From Campylobacterota bacterium (GTDB taxonomy: Bacteria; Campylobacterota; Campylobacteria; Campylobacterales; Sulfurovaceae): DNA of 6,912 bases. Shown piece by piece: positions 1-6,530 of the stretch. How positions within the stretch are numbered: the first letter of the stretch is position 1; each line of letters starts with the position of its first letter. Made by a program: the position numbers and the translations under genes. The notes under the pieces are model-generated. The model did not search any database. It had not been told where the DNA came from and was given only the letters and a program-made list of their open reading frames with translations. Location of the stretch: NCBI GenBank assembly GCA_003646505.1, contig QMKT01000103.1:1-6912 (forward strand). The letters are read 5' to 3'.

Positions 1-113
1 GCACTTATAACGATACTCTCATGCCCCAGTTTCACCAGCTCACGACTCAACTCCATCGTACCTCGCTCGACACCACCTTCATTAAGTTCGGGTAACAACT
101 GCACGATTTTCAT
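1..113 (-). CDS. Group-1 (GT4-like) glycosyltransferase, N-terminal fragment
   Basis: Only the first 37 codons are present; the gene runs off the left edge of the window. The translation starts [18 protein letters not shown] and continues [19 protein letters not shown]. The hydrophobic first strand, the [11 protein letters not shown] loop (about residues 8-18) and the following helix ending in KLGHE match the N-terminal Rossmann half of GT-B glycosyltransferases of family GT4, where the glycine-rich loop lies near the acceptor/donor cleft. The ATG at 111-113 overlaps the TGA of the preceding ELM1-family gene in an ATGA arrangement, which supports this start and suggests translational coupling. 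With a lipid A acyltransferase two genes upstream, a role in lipooligosaccharide core or other surface-glycan assembly at the inner membrane is likely. The sugar and linkage cannot be told from this fragment. Confidence 0.8.
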   Translation of the reverse strand, partial: MKIVQLLPELNEGGVERGTMELSRELVKLGHESIVIS

Positions 114-1000
114 AGACTCAATCCCTTGAGGTATTTTTTAAAATCTATCTTTTTATTACTACTTTTTATCGTTCCATCAAAAATATGCAAATAGCCAGCC
201 TTTTCCAAACCCTCAACAAAACGAGTAAATTTATTTTTCTCTTGACTCTCTAAAGGCAAAACAACAACATTTGACTGACCATACGAAATAGCTTCAGAAA
301 TCATAGAAGTGCTATCTCCAGTAATAAATACCGTCTCACAGAGAGTAAGAAAATCAGGAATGGGATTAATAGGATTTTTTGAAAAGATCACTTCATAATC
401 AAATGCATAAGCTTCGATTATCTCTTCTATCTCTTTAGAAGTTCTAGGAGACGTTGTGATCGCGATTTCATGCTCTGTATATGTGTTAACAATAGTGTCA
501 AGTTGCGATTTGATCATCTTTTTAGACATGGTAAAAAGTTTATTATCGCCACCGATCACTATACCTATACTCTCTTTCTTCGCTTCATAAATACCTTTAG
601 GTTCAACATAAGAAAAATTTGCAGGTACTTCTATGATATTTCCCTGTTTTGGTGGATTGTCATGACTTTGTGCAAAGATAACATCAAAGTCATATTTATA
701 CCCACGAGGTAACATCATAGCAACAGATTTTGCACCTAAGAGTTTTGCTAAAACTTTAGTTGCATAAGCAGTGGTAGAACCTGTTCCCACAACCATCTCA
801 TACTTTCTATCGATCTTTACAGAAAATAGCTTGTCGGTCTTAATACCCACTGCATCCAATAGATAAGTAAGAGGTTTACACCATTTACATGTAAACTTTA
901 CAGACTTAACATCATAAGGAAGATCTAAATATTTTACAAAAGCCAAAGATTGATTAAGATGTCCCATGCGATCATCACTAAGTATCAGTATTCTACTCAT
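110..1000 (-). CDS. ELM1-family (DUF1022-like) protein, putative surface-glycan locus protein
   Basis: This is a 296-residue protein when started at the ATG at 998-1000. A GTG nine bases further upstream (1007-1009) would add three residues. The ATG is preferred because it forms an ATGA overlap with the lpxL-family stop and has AGGTGG about 5 bases upstream, whereas the GTG has no clear ribosome binding site. Family-like segments are an N-terminal [13 protein letters not shown] (about residues 5-17), a central [10 protein letters not shown] (about 145-154), TTSPRTS (about 182-188) and a C-terminal [23 protein letters not shown] region (about 215-237). These match the bacterial relatives of plant mitochondrial fission factor ELM1, which resemble GT-B fold proteins. 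No signal peptide or membrane segment is evident, so it is probably cytoplasmic. It lies between an acyltransferase and a glycosyltransferase, which suggests a role in lipooligosaccharide assembly. The biochemical function of bacterial members is not established to my knowledge. Family assignment is fairly sure; function is inference. Confidence 0.75.
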   Translation of the reverse strand: MSRILILSDDRMGHLNQSLAFVKYLDLPYDVKSVKFTCKWCKPLTYLLDAVGIKTDKLFSVKIDRKYEMVVGTGSTTAYATKVLAKLLGAKSVAMMLPRGYKYDFDVIFAQSHDNPPKQGNIIEVPANFSYVEPKGIYEAKKESIGIVIGGDNKLFTMSKKMIKSQLDTIVNTYTEHEIAITTSPRTSKEIEEIIEAYAFDYEVIFSKNPINPIPDFLTLCETVFITGDSTSMISEAISYGQSNVVVLPLESQEKNKFTRFVEGLEKAGYLHIFDGTIKSSNKKIDFKKYLKGLSL

Positions 1001-1881
1001 ATGCGCCACCTGTTATGCATCCAAAACCATTGAGAGGGGTATTGCCTGATCACATTTTCGATGGCTTGATTATATCTCGAGGTCATAGACGCTAATTTTT
1101 CTTCTTTATCTTCGATCTCATCTGCAATATATTCTATAGGATCATTAATGATCATCTCATAGAGTCCATCACTGTCTCTTGCTATAAAAATAGGAACCAC
1201 CAAAGCATCAAACTTTAATTTTAAAGAAGCCACAGAAAGTGTTGTTTCAGCAGGCTTCCCAAAAAAATCTACTTTGGCACTGTTACTCTGCCCTGCTTTT
1301 TGATCAATGAGTAGCCCTACATTCCCTGCACTCTTTAATCGCTTGATCATAAGCATCATCGCTTTACTTTTAATTACTGCTTGATTCCCGTACTTTTCAC
1401 GAAATGGCGTAGTGATATTGTTTTCTATAAGAGTGTTATTACCTTTTCGGCCAATGGCCAACATAGGAAGTCCACTCTTTGCTAAAAAGTGAGCTGCTAG
1501 TTCCCAGTTAGAAAAGTGTGCTGTCATTACAATAACGCCATGAGGAGAATTCTGCGCTATCTTCTCTAATCTTTCTTTGGCTTCTTTATAATTTTTAATA
1601 GCCTTTTCGATATCAAATTTTCCAATGAACATAAAAAGAATTTCAGAGATGGTGATGGAAAGTTGTCTATACACTTCTTTGGAAAGTGCTTCTATTTCTT
1701 TAACTGTTTTTTCAGGAAATGCCATAGTAAGATTTTTGACAGTCAGGGTACGTCTATTTTTATCTAAACGGTAAACAAGTAGGGTAAGCCCTTTCATCAA
1801 TACATAGATAAATGATTTAGGTGCTATCTTTGCTAACCATAAAAATAGTTTTACTAAGCTATATTCTATTTTTTCTCTCAT
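997..1881 (-). CDS. lpxL: Lipid A biosynthesis acyltransferase, LpxL/HtrB family
   Basis: This 294-residue protein belongs to the family that transfers a secondary (acyloxyacyl) fatty acid from acyl-ACP to a lipid A precursor at the cytoplasmic face of the inner membrane. The family's H-x4-D/E catalytic motif is at residues 122-127 (HFSNWE, H122 and E127). Other family marks are LLIDQKAG (about 190-197), FFGKPAETT (about 206-214) and the C-terminal SQWFWMHNRWR (about 283-293). A hydrophobic N-terminal stretch (about residues 10-37) fits the usual membrane anchor, and the length is close to the typical 290-310. The ATG at 1879-1881 has AGG six bases upstream. It is the first gene of the minus-strand unit and its TGA overlaps the next ATG by the ATGA pattern. 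htrB (waaM) heads a similar region of the Campylobacter jejuni lipooligosaccharide locus. Which acyl chain and position it uses cannot be read from the sequence, so the symbol denotes the family. Confidence 0.9.
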   Translation of the reverse strand: MREKIEYSLVKLFLWLAKIAPKSFIYVLMKGLTLLVYRLDKNRRTLTVKNLTMAFPEKTVKEIEALSKEVYRQLSITISEILFMFIGKFDIEKAIKNYKEAKERLEKIAQNSPHGVIVMTAHFSNWELAAHFLAKSGLPMLAIGRKGNNTLIENNITTPFREKYGNQAVIKSKAMMLMIKRLKSAGNVGLLIDQKAGQSNSAKVDFFGKPAETTLSVASLKLKFDALVVPIFIARDSDGLYEMIINDPIEYIADEIEDKEEKLASMTSRYNQAIENVIRQYPSQWFWMHNRWRI

Positions 1882-1909
1882 CCCCTACCTAACTGACTTT
1901 AGTACATTT

Positions 1910-1915
1910 ATTTTA
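1910..1915 (-). promoter_or_regulatory. Tentative -10 element for the lpxL-family unit
   Basis: Read on the minus strand this is TAAAAT, 28 bases before the lpxL-family ATG, inside the 106-bp divergent gap. Campylobacterota housekeeping promoters often have a -10 box without a recognisable -35. There is no TGN extension, and AT-rich alternatives exist slightly further upstream, so this is only a plausible site. Confidence 0.3.
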
Positions 1916-1943
1916 CCTAAAAATATATGCTTTCAATTTAATT

Positions 1944-1952
1944 TGCTATAAT
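1944..1952 (+). promoter_or_regulatory. Extended -10 promoter of the hisH-hisA-prmA-ftsH operon
   Basis: TGC followed by a perfect TATAAT (1947-1952) is an extended -10 element, 35 bases upstream of the hisH GTG. No good -35 hexamer is seen upstream; the region is A/T-rich, as is usual for Campylobacterota sigma-70 promoters. Transcription would start near 1959, giving a 5' leader of about 30 bases. That is too short for an attenuator, so histidine-leader control of this operon is not suggested. Confidence 0.7.
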
Positions 1953-1987
1953 CACGTTAATTATAGTCTATAACAAGGAATACAATA

Positions 1988-2629
1988 GTGATAGGTATCG
2001 TCGATTACAACATGGGTAACCTCGCTTCCGTCATCAATGCTTTTGCTAAAGTTGGTGCAGATGCTACACTTGAGAGTGATCCTTCTAAACTCAGCCAATA
2101 TGATAAACTGATCTTACCTGGTGTAGGTGCCTATGGTGATGCTATGGAACACCTCCAGGAAAATGGTATGGATGAAGCAGTGATTACTTATGCAGCATCA
2201 GGAAAACCTCTTTTGGGTATCTGTTTGGGCATGCAACTTCTTTTTGATAGCTCAGAAGAGTTTGCAAAAGATGAGAATGGCACAAAAGGCTTAGGTCTTA
2301 TCCCGGGGAAAGTCATTGCTTTTGACGAAAATAAATTTGACCACCCGCTTAAAGTACCACATATGGGATGGAACGAACTCTTCCAAGAATCTGTAGGGAC
2401 AGACTCCCATGTCTGTCCTCTGTTTGAAGGATTGTCTGATGATTTTTATCTCTATTTTGTCCACTCATTCCATGCAATCTGTGATGAGCAGTATGCCATA
2501 GGTAAAACACACTACGGATATGAGTTTGTATCTGCTGTACAAAATGGAAATATTTACGGCATACAGCCACACCCTGAAAAAAGCCATGAAAATGGACTTC
2601 AAATTATAGAAAATTTTGTAAAATTATAG
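1988..2629 (+). CDS. hisH: Imidazole glycerol phosphate synthase, glutamine amidotransferase subunit HisH
   Basis: HisH hydrolyses glutamine and channels ammonia to HisF, which makes imidazole glycerol phosphate and AICAR from PRFAR in histidine biosynthesis. The 213-residue protein is a class I glutamine amidotransferase. It has the N-terminal IVDYNMGNLASV, the PGVGAYG oxyanion-strand region (44-50), the nucleophile C79 in GICLGMQLLF, and the H195/E197 pair in QPHPEKS, so the catalytic triad is intact. It is slightly longer than the usual 195-210. The start is GTG, with AAGGA at 1975-1979, eight bases upstream. It is the first gene of the plus-strand operon; hisA follows after 12 bases. HisF, its obligate partner, is not in this window and must be encoded elsewhere. 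Confidence 0.97.
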   Translation: MIGIVDYNMGNLASVINAFAKVGADATLESDPSKLSQYDKLILPGVGAYGDAMEHLQENGMDEAVITYAASGKPLLGICLGMQLLFDSSEEFAKDENGTKGLGLIPGKVIAFDENKFDHPLKVPHMGWNELFQESVGTDSHVCPLFEGLSDDFYLYFVHSFHAICDEQYAIGKTHYGYEFVSAVQNGNIYGIQPHPEKSHENGLQIIENFVKL

Positions 2630-2641
2630 GAACCAAAAATA

Positions 2642-3358
2642 ATGACAATACTCCCGGCAATCGACCTCAAAGACGGTAAAGCAGTAAGACTAAGCAAAGG
2701 ACTCATGGAGTCTGCAAAAATATACTCTGATGAACCTTGGCAAGTAGCAAAACGATTTGAAGAACTTGGCAGCGAGTGGGTACACCTTGTTGACCTTAAC
2801 GGTGCTTTTGCAGGGAAACCTGAGAACTTAGAACAAATCAAACAGATCCGTAAACACTGTAACCTCAAACTGGAACTTGGTGGAGGTATTCGTGATGAAG
2901 AGACCATTAAAATGTACTTGGAACTTGGGATCGATAGACTCATCTTGGGTTCTATAGCAGTCAAAGATTCTCAATTTGTGAAAGATATGGCAGCAAAATA
3001 TCCTATCGTTGTGGGTATCGATGCTATTGACGGCATGGTCGCAGTAGAAGGTTGGGGAGAAGTTTCAGACATGAAAGCCACTGATCTTGCACGTGAATTT
3101 GCTGCCTGTGGTGTAGAAGCCATCATCTGCACTGACGTAGGTCGTGATGGAATGATGACTGGCGTCAACATAGAATTTACAAAAGAGATTCAAGAAGCTT
3201 CAGGACTTGAAACCATTGCCTCTGGTGGACTTAAAGATATGAGTGACATCAACGCTCTAATAGAAGCCGGTATCGATGGAACTATCGTAGGTAAAGCATT
3301 TTATGAGGGTACCTTGGACCTTGAAGAAGCCTTTACCGTTGCAAATGGAGCTAAATAG
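2642..3358 (+). CDS. hisA: Phosphoribosylformimino-5-aminoimidazole carboxamide ribotide isomerase HisA
   Basis: HisA performs the Amadori isomerisation of ProFAR to PRFAR, the substrate of HisH-HisF, so it acts one step before the preceding gene's product. The 238-residue protein is a complete (beta/alpha)8 barrel. D8 in [14 protein letters not shown] and D127 in VVGIDAIDG correspond to the catalytic aspartates, and T164 in CTDVGRDG to the conserved threonine known from Thermotoga HisA. The two phosphate-binding glycine motifs are LELGGGIR (about 77-84) and ASGGLKD (about 193-199). The usual length is about 240. AGGAA (2628-2632), overlapping the hisH stop, lies nine bases before the ATG. 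Its TAG shares one base with the GTG of prmA. It could in principle be a PriA-type bifunctional enzyme, but nothing suggests that, and adjacency to hisH favours HisA. Confidence 0.97.
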   Translation: MTILPAIDLKDGKAVRLSKGLMESAKIYSDEPWQVAKRFEELGSEWVHLVDLNGAFAGKPENLEQIKQIRKHCNLKLELGGGIRDEETIKMYLELGIDRLILGSIAVKDSQFVKDMAAKYPIVVGIDAIDGMVAVEGWGEVSDMKATDLAREFAACGVEAIICTDVGRDGMMTGVNIEFTKEIQEASGLETIASGGLKDMSDINALIEAGIDGTIVGKAFYEGTLDLEEAFTVANGAK

Positions 3359-4185
3359 TGCAAAAAACCTACCATGAACTTACTATTACACTTAAGAATG
3401 ACTTTGTAGATTTCATCGCTGACTTTATTTTAAATATCTATGGTGAAGGAGTTGAACTGGGAGAGGGAAAGATCATCGTACGTGGTGAATCTGATTTAAC
3501 TTTCGTTAAAGATGCTCTTGTATCATTAGCTGGAACTTTGGGTGGCAGTATAGAAATGGAATATACCCTTGAAGAGAAAGAAAATGTAGACTGGATAAAA
3601 ACATACCAAGATTCAGTACAACCGATAGAAGCAGGGAATTTTTATATTTTTCCTAGCTGGTATGCACCAAAAGAAAATTTTATCAATATTAAAATAGACC
3701 CTACATTGGCTTTTGGTTCAGGACATCATGGGACAACATTTTCATGTCTGGAAGCGATCAGTAAGTATGTCAAAGCCGAGCACTCTGTCATAGATGTAGG
3801 ATGTGGTTCAGGTATCTTGGGACTTGCCTGTAAAAAACTGGGTGCGAAAGTAGCACTTTGTGATACGGATCCTGTCTCAGTAGACAGTTGCAAAGAGAAC
3901 TTTGAACTCAATAGTGAAAACTATGATACGCTATGGGAAGGCTCTATTGACAAAACAAAAGAGATTTATGATATAGTCATCGCCAATATCATACCTGATG
4001 TACTACGATTTATAGCAAAAGACTTAAAGTCAGCGACTAAAGAGCATGGACTTTTGATCCTCTCAGGTATATTAGAAAAAAAAGAAAATGTAGTACTTGA
4101 ATCATATAAAGATTTAACACTCATAGAACGCATACAAAAAGATGAGTGGGTAACACTTATATATAAGAAGGAAATAAATGGCTAA
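3358..4185 (+). CDS. prmA: Ribosomal protein L11 methyltransferase PrmA
   Basis: PrmA methylates lysines and the N-terminus of ribosomal protein L11 using S-adenosylmethionine, in the cytoplasm. The 275-residue protein has an N-terminal substrate-recognition domain (about 1-75), a linker, and a class I methyltransferase domain. Family signatures are [14 protein letters not shown] (114-127), the SAM-binding motif [13 protein letters not shown] (146-157), the acidic D169/D171 strand end (LCDTDP) and IANIIPDVL (208-216), the family version of motif IV. The GTG start overlaps the last base of the hisA stop, and GGAG at 3347-3350 lies seven bases upstream. The 3' end overlaps ftsH by eight bases. 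A prmA-ftsH pair is also found in Helicobacter pylori and Campylobacter jejuni, where cheY precedes it. Here hisH-hisA occupies that position. Confidence 0.95.
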   Translation: MQKTYHELTITLKNDFVDFIADFILNIYGEGVELGEGKIIVRGESDLTFVKDALVSLAGTLGGSIEMEYTLEEKENVDWIKTYQDSVQPIEAGNFYIFPSWYAPKENFINIKIDPTLAFGSGHHGTTFSCLEAISKYVKAEHSVIDVGCGSGILGLACKKLGAKVALCDTDPVSVDSCKENFELNSENYDTLWEGSIDKTKEIYDIVIANIIPDVLRFIAKDLKSATKEHGLLILSGILEKKENVVLESYKDLTLIERIQKDEWVTLIYKKEING

Positions 4186-6166
4186 CAACAACAATCAAGA
4201 TAACAATAATAACAATAATAATTTTTTTAATAACAATCCATTATTGGCATTTGCGCTCTTTTCAATCATCATTATCATGATCTTTAAATCATTTGTCGGT
4301 GATGGAGAAGGTCTTGGGAATATGATGAATGGCGGTAATAGCGTCACACAAACCAAATCTGTCAAATATTCTGAAATCAAAGCTGAGATAGTCAAAGGTA
4401 CCATTACCTCTGTAAAACTTACACCTTCAACGATAGAAGCTATCTCTGACAGTGACGGACGTAAAGTACGTTTTGTAGCACAAAATGTGCCTACTTATGA
4501 TAAAGAACTCATCCCGCTTTTAGAAGAAAAAAATATTAGCTATGAAGGTATTATGGGTGGAGGATTTATGTCTGAACTTTTGGGTTCTCTGTTGCCTATA
4601 CTCATCTTCTTTGGTATTTGGATCTTCTTAGCCAAAAAAATGTCTAAAGGTATGGGTGGAGGTATCCTGGGTGCTGGGAAAGCAGACAAACTCATTAACT
4701 CTGAAAAACCCGACACAAAATTTTCTGATGTTCAAGGTGTGGAAGAAGCCAAAGATGAAGTCAAAGAGATCGTTGATTTCCTCAAATTTCCGGAACGTTA
4801 TATGGAGCTTGGCGCAAAGATTCCAAAAGGTTTACTTTTAGTAGGACCTCCAGGAACAGGTAAAACACTTCTTGCTAAAGCTGTTGCAGGAGAAGCTTCT
4901 GTACCATTCTTCTCAGTATCGGGTTCAGGGTTCATCGAAATGTTCGTGGGTGTGGGTGCGAGTCGTGTCCGTGACCTTTTTGCACAAGCTAAAAAAGAAG
5001 CACCTTCTATCATCTTCATTGATGAGATAGATGCTATTGGTAAATCTCGTGCATCTGGTGGACAAATGGGCGGAAATGATGAAAGAGAACAGACACTCAA
5101 TCAACTCCTGGCAGAAATGGATGGATTTGGTACAGATACACCTGTTATCGTACTTGCGGCAACAAACAGACCAGAGATACTGGATGCGGCACTTCTTAGA
5201 GCGGGACGTTTTGACAGACAGGTACTTGTAGACAAACCTGACTTTGATGGACGTTTGGCTATCTTGAAAGTACACTCCAAAGGCGTAAAACTCTCCTCAA
5301 AAGTTGATTTGACTATTGTTGCAAAACAAACTGCCGGTCTTGCAGGTGCTGACTTGGCAAATATCATCAACGAAGCGGCACTTCTTGCAGGAAGATTTAA
5401 CAAAAGAGAGATAGACCAGGGAGACCTTCTTGAAGCGATAGAACGTTCATTTGTAGGGCTAGAAAAGAAAAATAGAAAAATATCTGAGGTAGAAAAAAGA
5501 ATCGTTGCTTATCATGAAAGTGGTCATGCACTGATGGCAGAGCTTACCAAAGGTGCTACTCGTGTCACCAAAGTATCTATCATTCCTAGAGGGTTAGGTG
5601 CTTTGGGTTATACACTACACTTACCAGATGATGAAGACAGGTTCTTAAAACAGAAACATGAACTCATAGCTGAGGTGGATGTACTTCTTGGTGGGCGCGC
5701 AGCTGAAGAGATATTTATAAAAGAGGTTTCAACCGGTGCGGGCAATGACCTTGACCGTGCAACAGCTATTTTAAAAGATATGATCTCAGTTTATGGTATG
5801 ACCGATGTTGCTGGTCTCATGGTACTTTCACGCTCTTCTAACTCTTTCATAGGAGGAGGAATGGTCAGTACAGATTACAGTGAAAAAATGGCAGAAGATA
5901 TGGATAACTATATCCGCACTACCCTCAATGAGCGTTATAATTTTGTAAAGAAGACACTCAATGAATATCACCAAGCCATAGAGAACATGACAGCAGTACT
6001 TCTTGATGTTGAAGTCATTGAAGGTAAAAAAGTACGTTCGATCATAGACGAATATGAAAAAGAGAACAATATGGAAAGTCGTCTTGCCCATGGAGATAAA
6101 ATAGCAAAAGCAGAAGCCTTTGCAAAAGAGCAAGCTCTAAAAAATCAAGAAGAGCGAGATGGATAA
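4178..6166 (+). CDS. ftsH: ATP-dependent zinc metalloprotease FtsH
   Basis: FtsH is the essential membrane-anchored AAA+ protease that extracts and degrades misfolded membrane proteins and selected cytosolic regulators. The order in this 662-residue protein is: an Asn-rich cytoplasmic tail (3-20), TM1 (about 21-40), a small periplasmic domain (about 41-133), TM2 (about 134-152), and the AAA+ domain. The latter has Walker A GPPGTGKT (223-230), the pore loop MFVGVG (255-260), Walker B IIFIDEID (278-285), and a second region of homology with ATNRPE and arginines R341/R344. The M41 protease domain has HESGH (446-450) and the third zinc ligand D524 in [10 protein letters not shown]. All key residues are present. 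SRH reads LLRAGRFDR, where most FtsH proteins have Pro at the Ala. AAGGA (4168-4172) lies five bases before the ATG. It is the last gene of the operon, and its stop codon lies in a 12-bp hairpin stem. Confidence 0.98.
   Translation: MANNNNQDNNNNNNNFFNNNPLLAFALFSIIIIMIFKSFVGDGEGLGNMMNGGNSVTQTKSVKYSEIKAEIVKGTITSVKLTPSTIEAISDSDGRKVRFVAQNVPTYDKELIPLLEEKNISYEGIMGGGFMSELLGSLLPILIFFGIWIFLAKKMSKGMGGGILGAGKADKLINSEKPDTKFSDVQGVEEAKDEVKEIVDFLKFPERYMELGAKIPKGLLLVGPPGTGKTLLAKAVAGEASVPFFSVSGSGFIEMFVGVGASRVRDLFAQAKKEAPSIIFIDEIDAIGKSRASGGQMGGNDEREQTLNQLLAEMDGFGTDTPVIVLAATNRPEILDAALLRAGRFDRQVLVDKPDFDGRLAILKVHSKGVKLSSKVDLTIVAKQTAGLAGADLANIINEAALLAGRFNKREIDQGDLLEAIERSFVGLEKKNRKISEVEKRIVAYHESGHALMAELTKGATRVTKVSIIPRGLGALGYTLHLPDDEDRFLKQKHELIAEVDVLLGGRAAEEIFIKEVSTGAGNDLDRATAILKDMISVYGMTDVAGLMVLSRSSNSFIGGGMVSTDYSEKMAEDMDNYIRTTLNERYNFVKKTLNEYHQAIENMTAVLLDVEVIEGKKVRSIIDEYEKENNMESRLAHGDKIAKAEAFAKEQALKNQEERDG
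4184..4237 (+). repeat. AAC/AAT trinucleotide-like tract encoding the FtsH poly-Asn tail
   Basis: The first 20 codons of ftsH are mostly AAC and AAT, giving an asparagine run interrupted by Gln-Asp and Phe-Phe. A T7 homopolymer (4222-4228) encodes the two Phe and is flanked by AAT/AAC repeats. The tract directly precedes the first membrane segment and lies on the cytoplasmic side. Low-complexity DNA like this can change length by slippage in 3-base steps without breaking the frame; a change in the T7 would break it. Confidence 0.8.
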
Positions 6167-6188
6167 TACGCCTGGTCGTATTATCCAT
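6159..6188 (+). terminator. 12-bp perfect hairpin across the ftsH stop codon
   Basis: The left arm (6159-6170, ATGGATAATACG) and right arm (6177-6188, CGTATTATCCAT) are perfectly complementary, with a 6-base loop CCTGGT. The left arm contains the ftsH TAA (6164-6166). No T-run follows immediately, so it is not a textbook rho-independent terminator. It could protect the 3' end of the message or act together with the small hairpin just downstream. Confidence 0.5.
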
Positions 6189-6193
6189 ACCCC

Positions 6194-6208
6194 AAAGGTA
6201 TCCTTTTT
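6194..6208 (+). terminator. Small hairpin with T-tract downstream of ftsH
   Basis: AAAGG (6194-6198), a TAT loop and CCTTT (6202-6206), with T's running to 6208, form a 5-bp hairpin ending in a short T-tract. The stem is weak, but its position just after the 12-bp hairpin and before the leu promoter fits the end of the hisH-ftsH transcript. Confidence 0.4.
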
Positions 6209-6233
6209 CAAACAATAATTTATCGACACTTAC

Positions 6234-6262
6234 TTGACATGTATATATAAAAAATGTATACT
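6234..6262 (+). promoter_or_regulatory. Strong sigma-70 promoter of the leu leader
   Basis: A perfect -35 TTGACA (6234-6239) and a -10 TATACT (6257-6262) are separated by exactly 17 bases. Transcription should start near 6269, only about 19 bases before the leader-peptide ATG. The 7-base sequence ATGTATA occurs twice (6239-6245 and 6254-6260) within the spacer and -10, a possible binding site. A consensus -35 is unusual for Campylobacterota promoters. Confidence 0.8.
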
Positions 6263-6276
6263 GCTAAAAAATCAAC

Positions 6277-6282
6277 AGGAGA
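6277..6282 (+). promoter_or_regulatory. Ribosome binding site of the leu leader peptide
   Basis: AGGAGA lies five bases before the leader ATG and is the strongest Shine-Dalgarno sequence in the window. CAGGAGA (6276-6282) is perfectly complementary to TCTCCTG (6335-6341) inside the leader's first leucine codons, so it can be sequestered in the RNA. Confidence 0.75.
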
Positions 6283-6287
6283 ACAAC

Positions 6288-6359
6288 ATGAAAAATATTA
6301 TAAAGCAACAAACCATTTTCACTAAAGACAGTTCTCTCCTGCTACTCTTACTATCATAG
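6288..6359 (+). CDS. leuL: leu operon leader peptide (attenuator peptide, six consecutive Leu)
   Basis: This 23-codon ORF begins MKNIIKQQTIFTKDSS, continues with six leucines (CTC CTG CTA CTC TTA CTA, 6336-6353), then Ser and TAG. It sits between a near-consensus promoter and leuA, with a strong ribosome binding site. Both features and the run of the pathway's end-product amino acid are the hallmarks of attenuator leader peptides such as LeuL of enterobacteria, which has four consecutive leucines; the sequence itself is not similar to it. The peptide would have no function beyond being translated: leucyl-tRNA shortage would stall the ribosome on the Leu run, while full translation would bring it to the stop next to the downstream hairpins. 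Two Ile codons near the start (ATT ATA) may add sensitivity to isoleucine, but this is weak. The codons are mixed, including rare-looking CTC and CTG for AT-rich DNA. Confidence 0.8.
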   Translation: MKNIIKQQTIFTKDSSLLLLLLS

Positions 6360-6454
6360 AACGCTCTTTAAGCAAAAGCTCAAAGAACTACGTTGTCACT
6401 GAGACTACTTCAGCAGTAGGCTCATACGACTAACCGTATTTTGCGTTATTTATT
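6360..6454 (+). promoter_or_regulatory. Putative leu transcription attenuator (alternative RNA hairpins)
   Basis: Two hairpins follow directly on the leader stop codon. Hairpin A (6360-6394) pairs AACG with CGTT at its base and TCTTT-a-AGC with GCT-c-AAAGA (6365-6373 with 6378-6386) around an AAAA loop. Hairpin B (6392-6430) pairs GTTGT with ACGAC, TGAG with CTCA and CTACT with AGTAG around a TCAGC loop (6410-6414). A and B share 6392-6394, so they cannot both form fully. U-rich sequence follows (TTTT at 6439-6442, TTATTTATT at 6446-6454). A further short hairpin, ATACG/CGTAT (6424-6428 with 6435-6439), runs straight into the TTTT and competes with B. A ribosome resting on the stop codon would cover the left arm of A. 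The assignment of terminator and antiterminator is inference; no folding energies were computed. Confidence 0.55.
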
Positions 6455-6530
6455 CAAAATCATATAATACAAACATTCTATTCTAATACTCCTAATCAAT
6501 ATTTAGGTAAAATTAGATAATTTTAAAAAT
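6455..6530 (+). other. AT-rich spacer between attenuator and repeat element
   Basis: No coding potential is seen here. Two small inverted repeats occur: CCTAA/TTAGG (6491-6495 with 6503-6507) and AAAATTA/TAATTTT (6509-6515 with 6518-6524). Both are AT-rich and weak. They may be protein-binding sites or chance. Confidence 0.4.
6463..6468 (+). promoter_or_regulatory. Possible second -10 element upstream of leuA
   Basis: A perfect TATAAT lies in the AT-rich stretch after the attenuator, with TTGCGT (6441-6446) 16 bases upstream as a poor -35. If active, it would transcribe leuA without passing the attenuator. In such AT-rich DNA a chance match is likely. Confidence 0.3.

Noticed and set aside
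470..712. 80-codon plus-strand ORF
   Set aside because: It lies antisense inside the ELM1-family gene, has no ribosome binding site of note, and its translation has no recognisable domain.
1882..1987. Possible histidine attenuator before hisH
   Set aside because: The predicted 5' leader is only about 30 bases, with no His-rich short ORF and no hairpin.
2349..3171. Minus-strand ORFs of 66-121 codons opposite hisH and hisA
   Set aside because: They are antisense shadows of well-identified genes with low-complexity Ser/Pro-rich translations.
4798..5403. Several ORFs of 66-116 codons on both strands within ftsH
   Set aside because: They fall inside the most conserved AAA+ coding region and reflect its codon pattern, not separate genes.
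5828..6133. 101-codon minus-strand ORF opposite the ftsH 3' end
   Set aside because: It is antisense to a conserved region; the Phe/Cys-rich translation is typical of a reversed AT-rich coding sequence.
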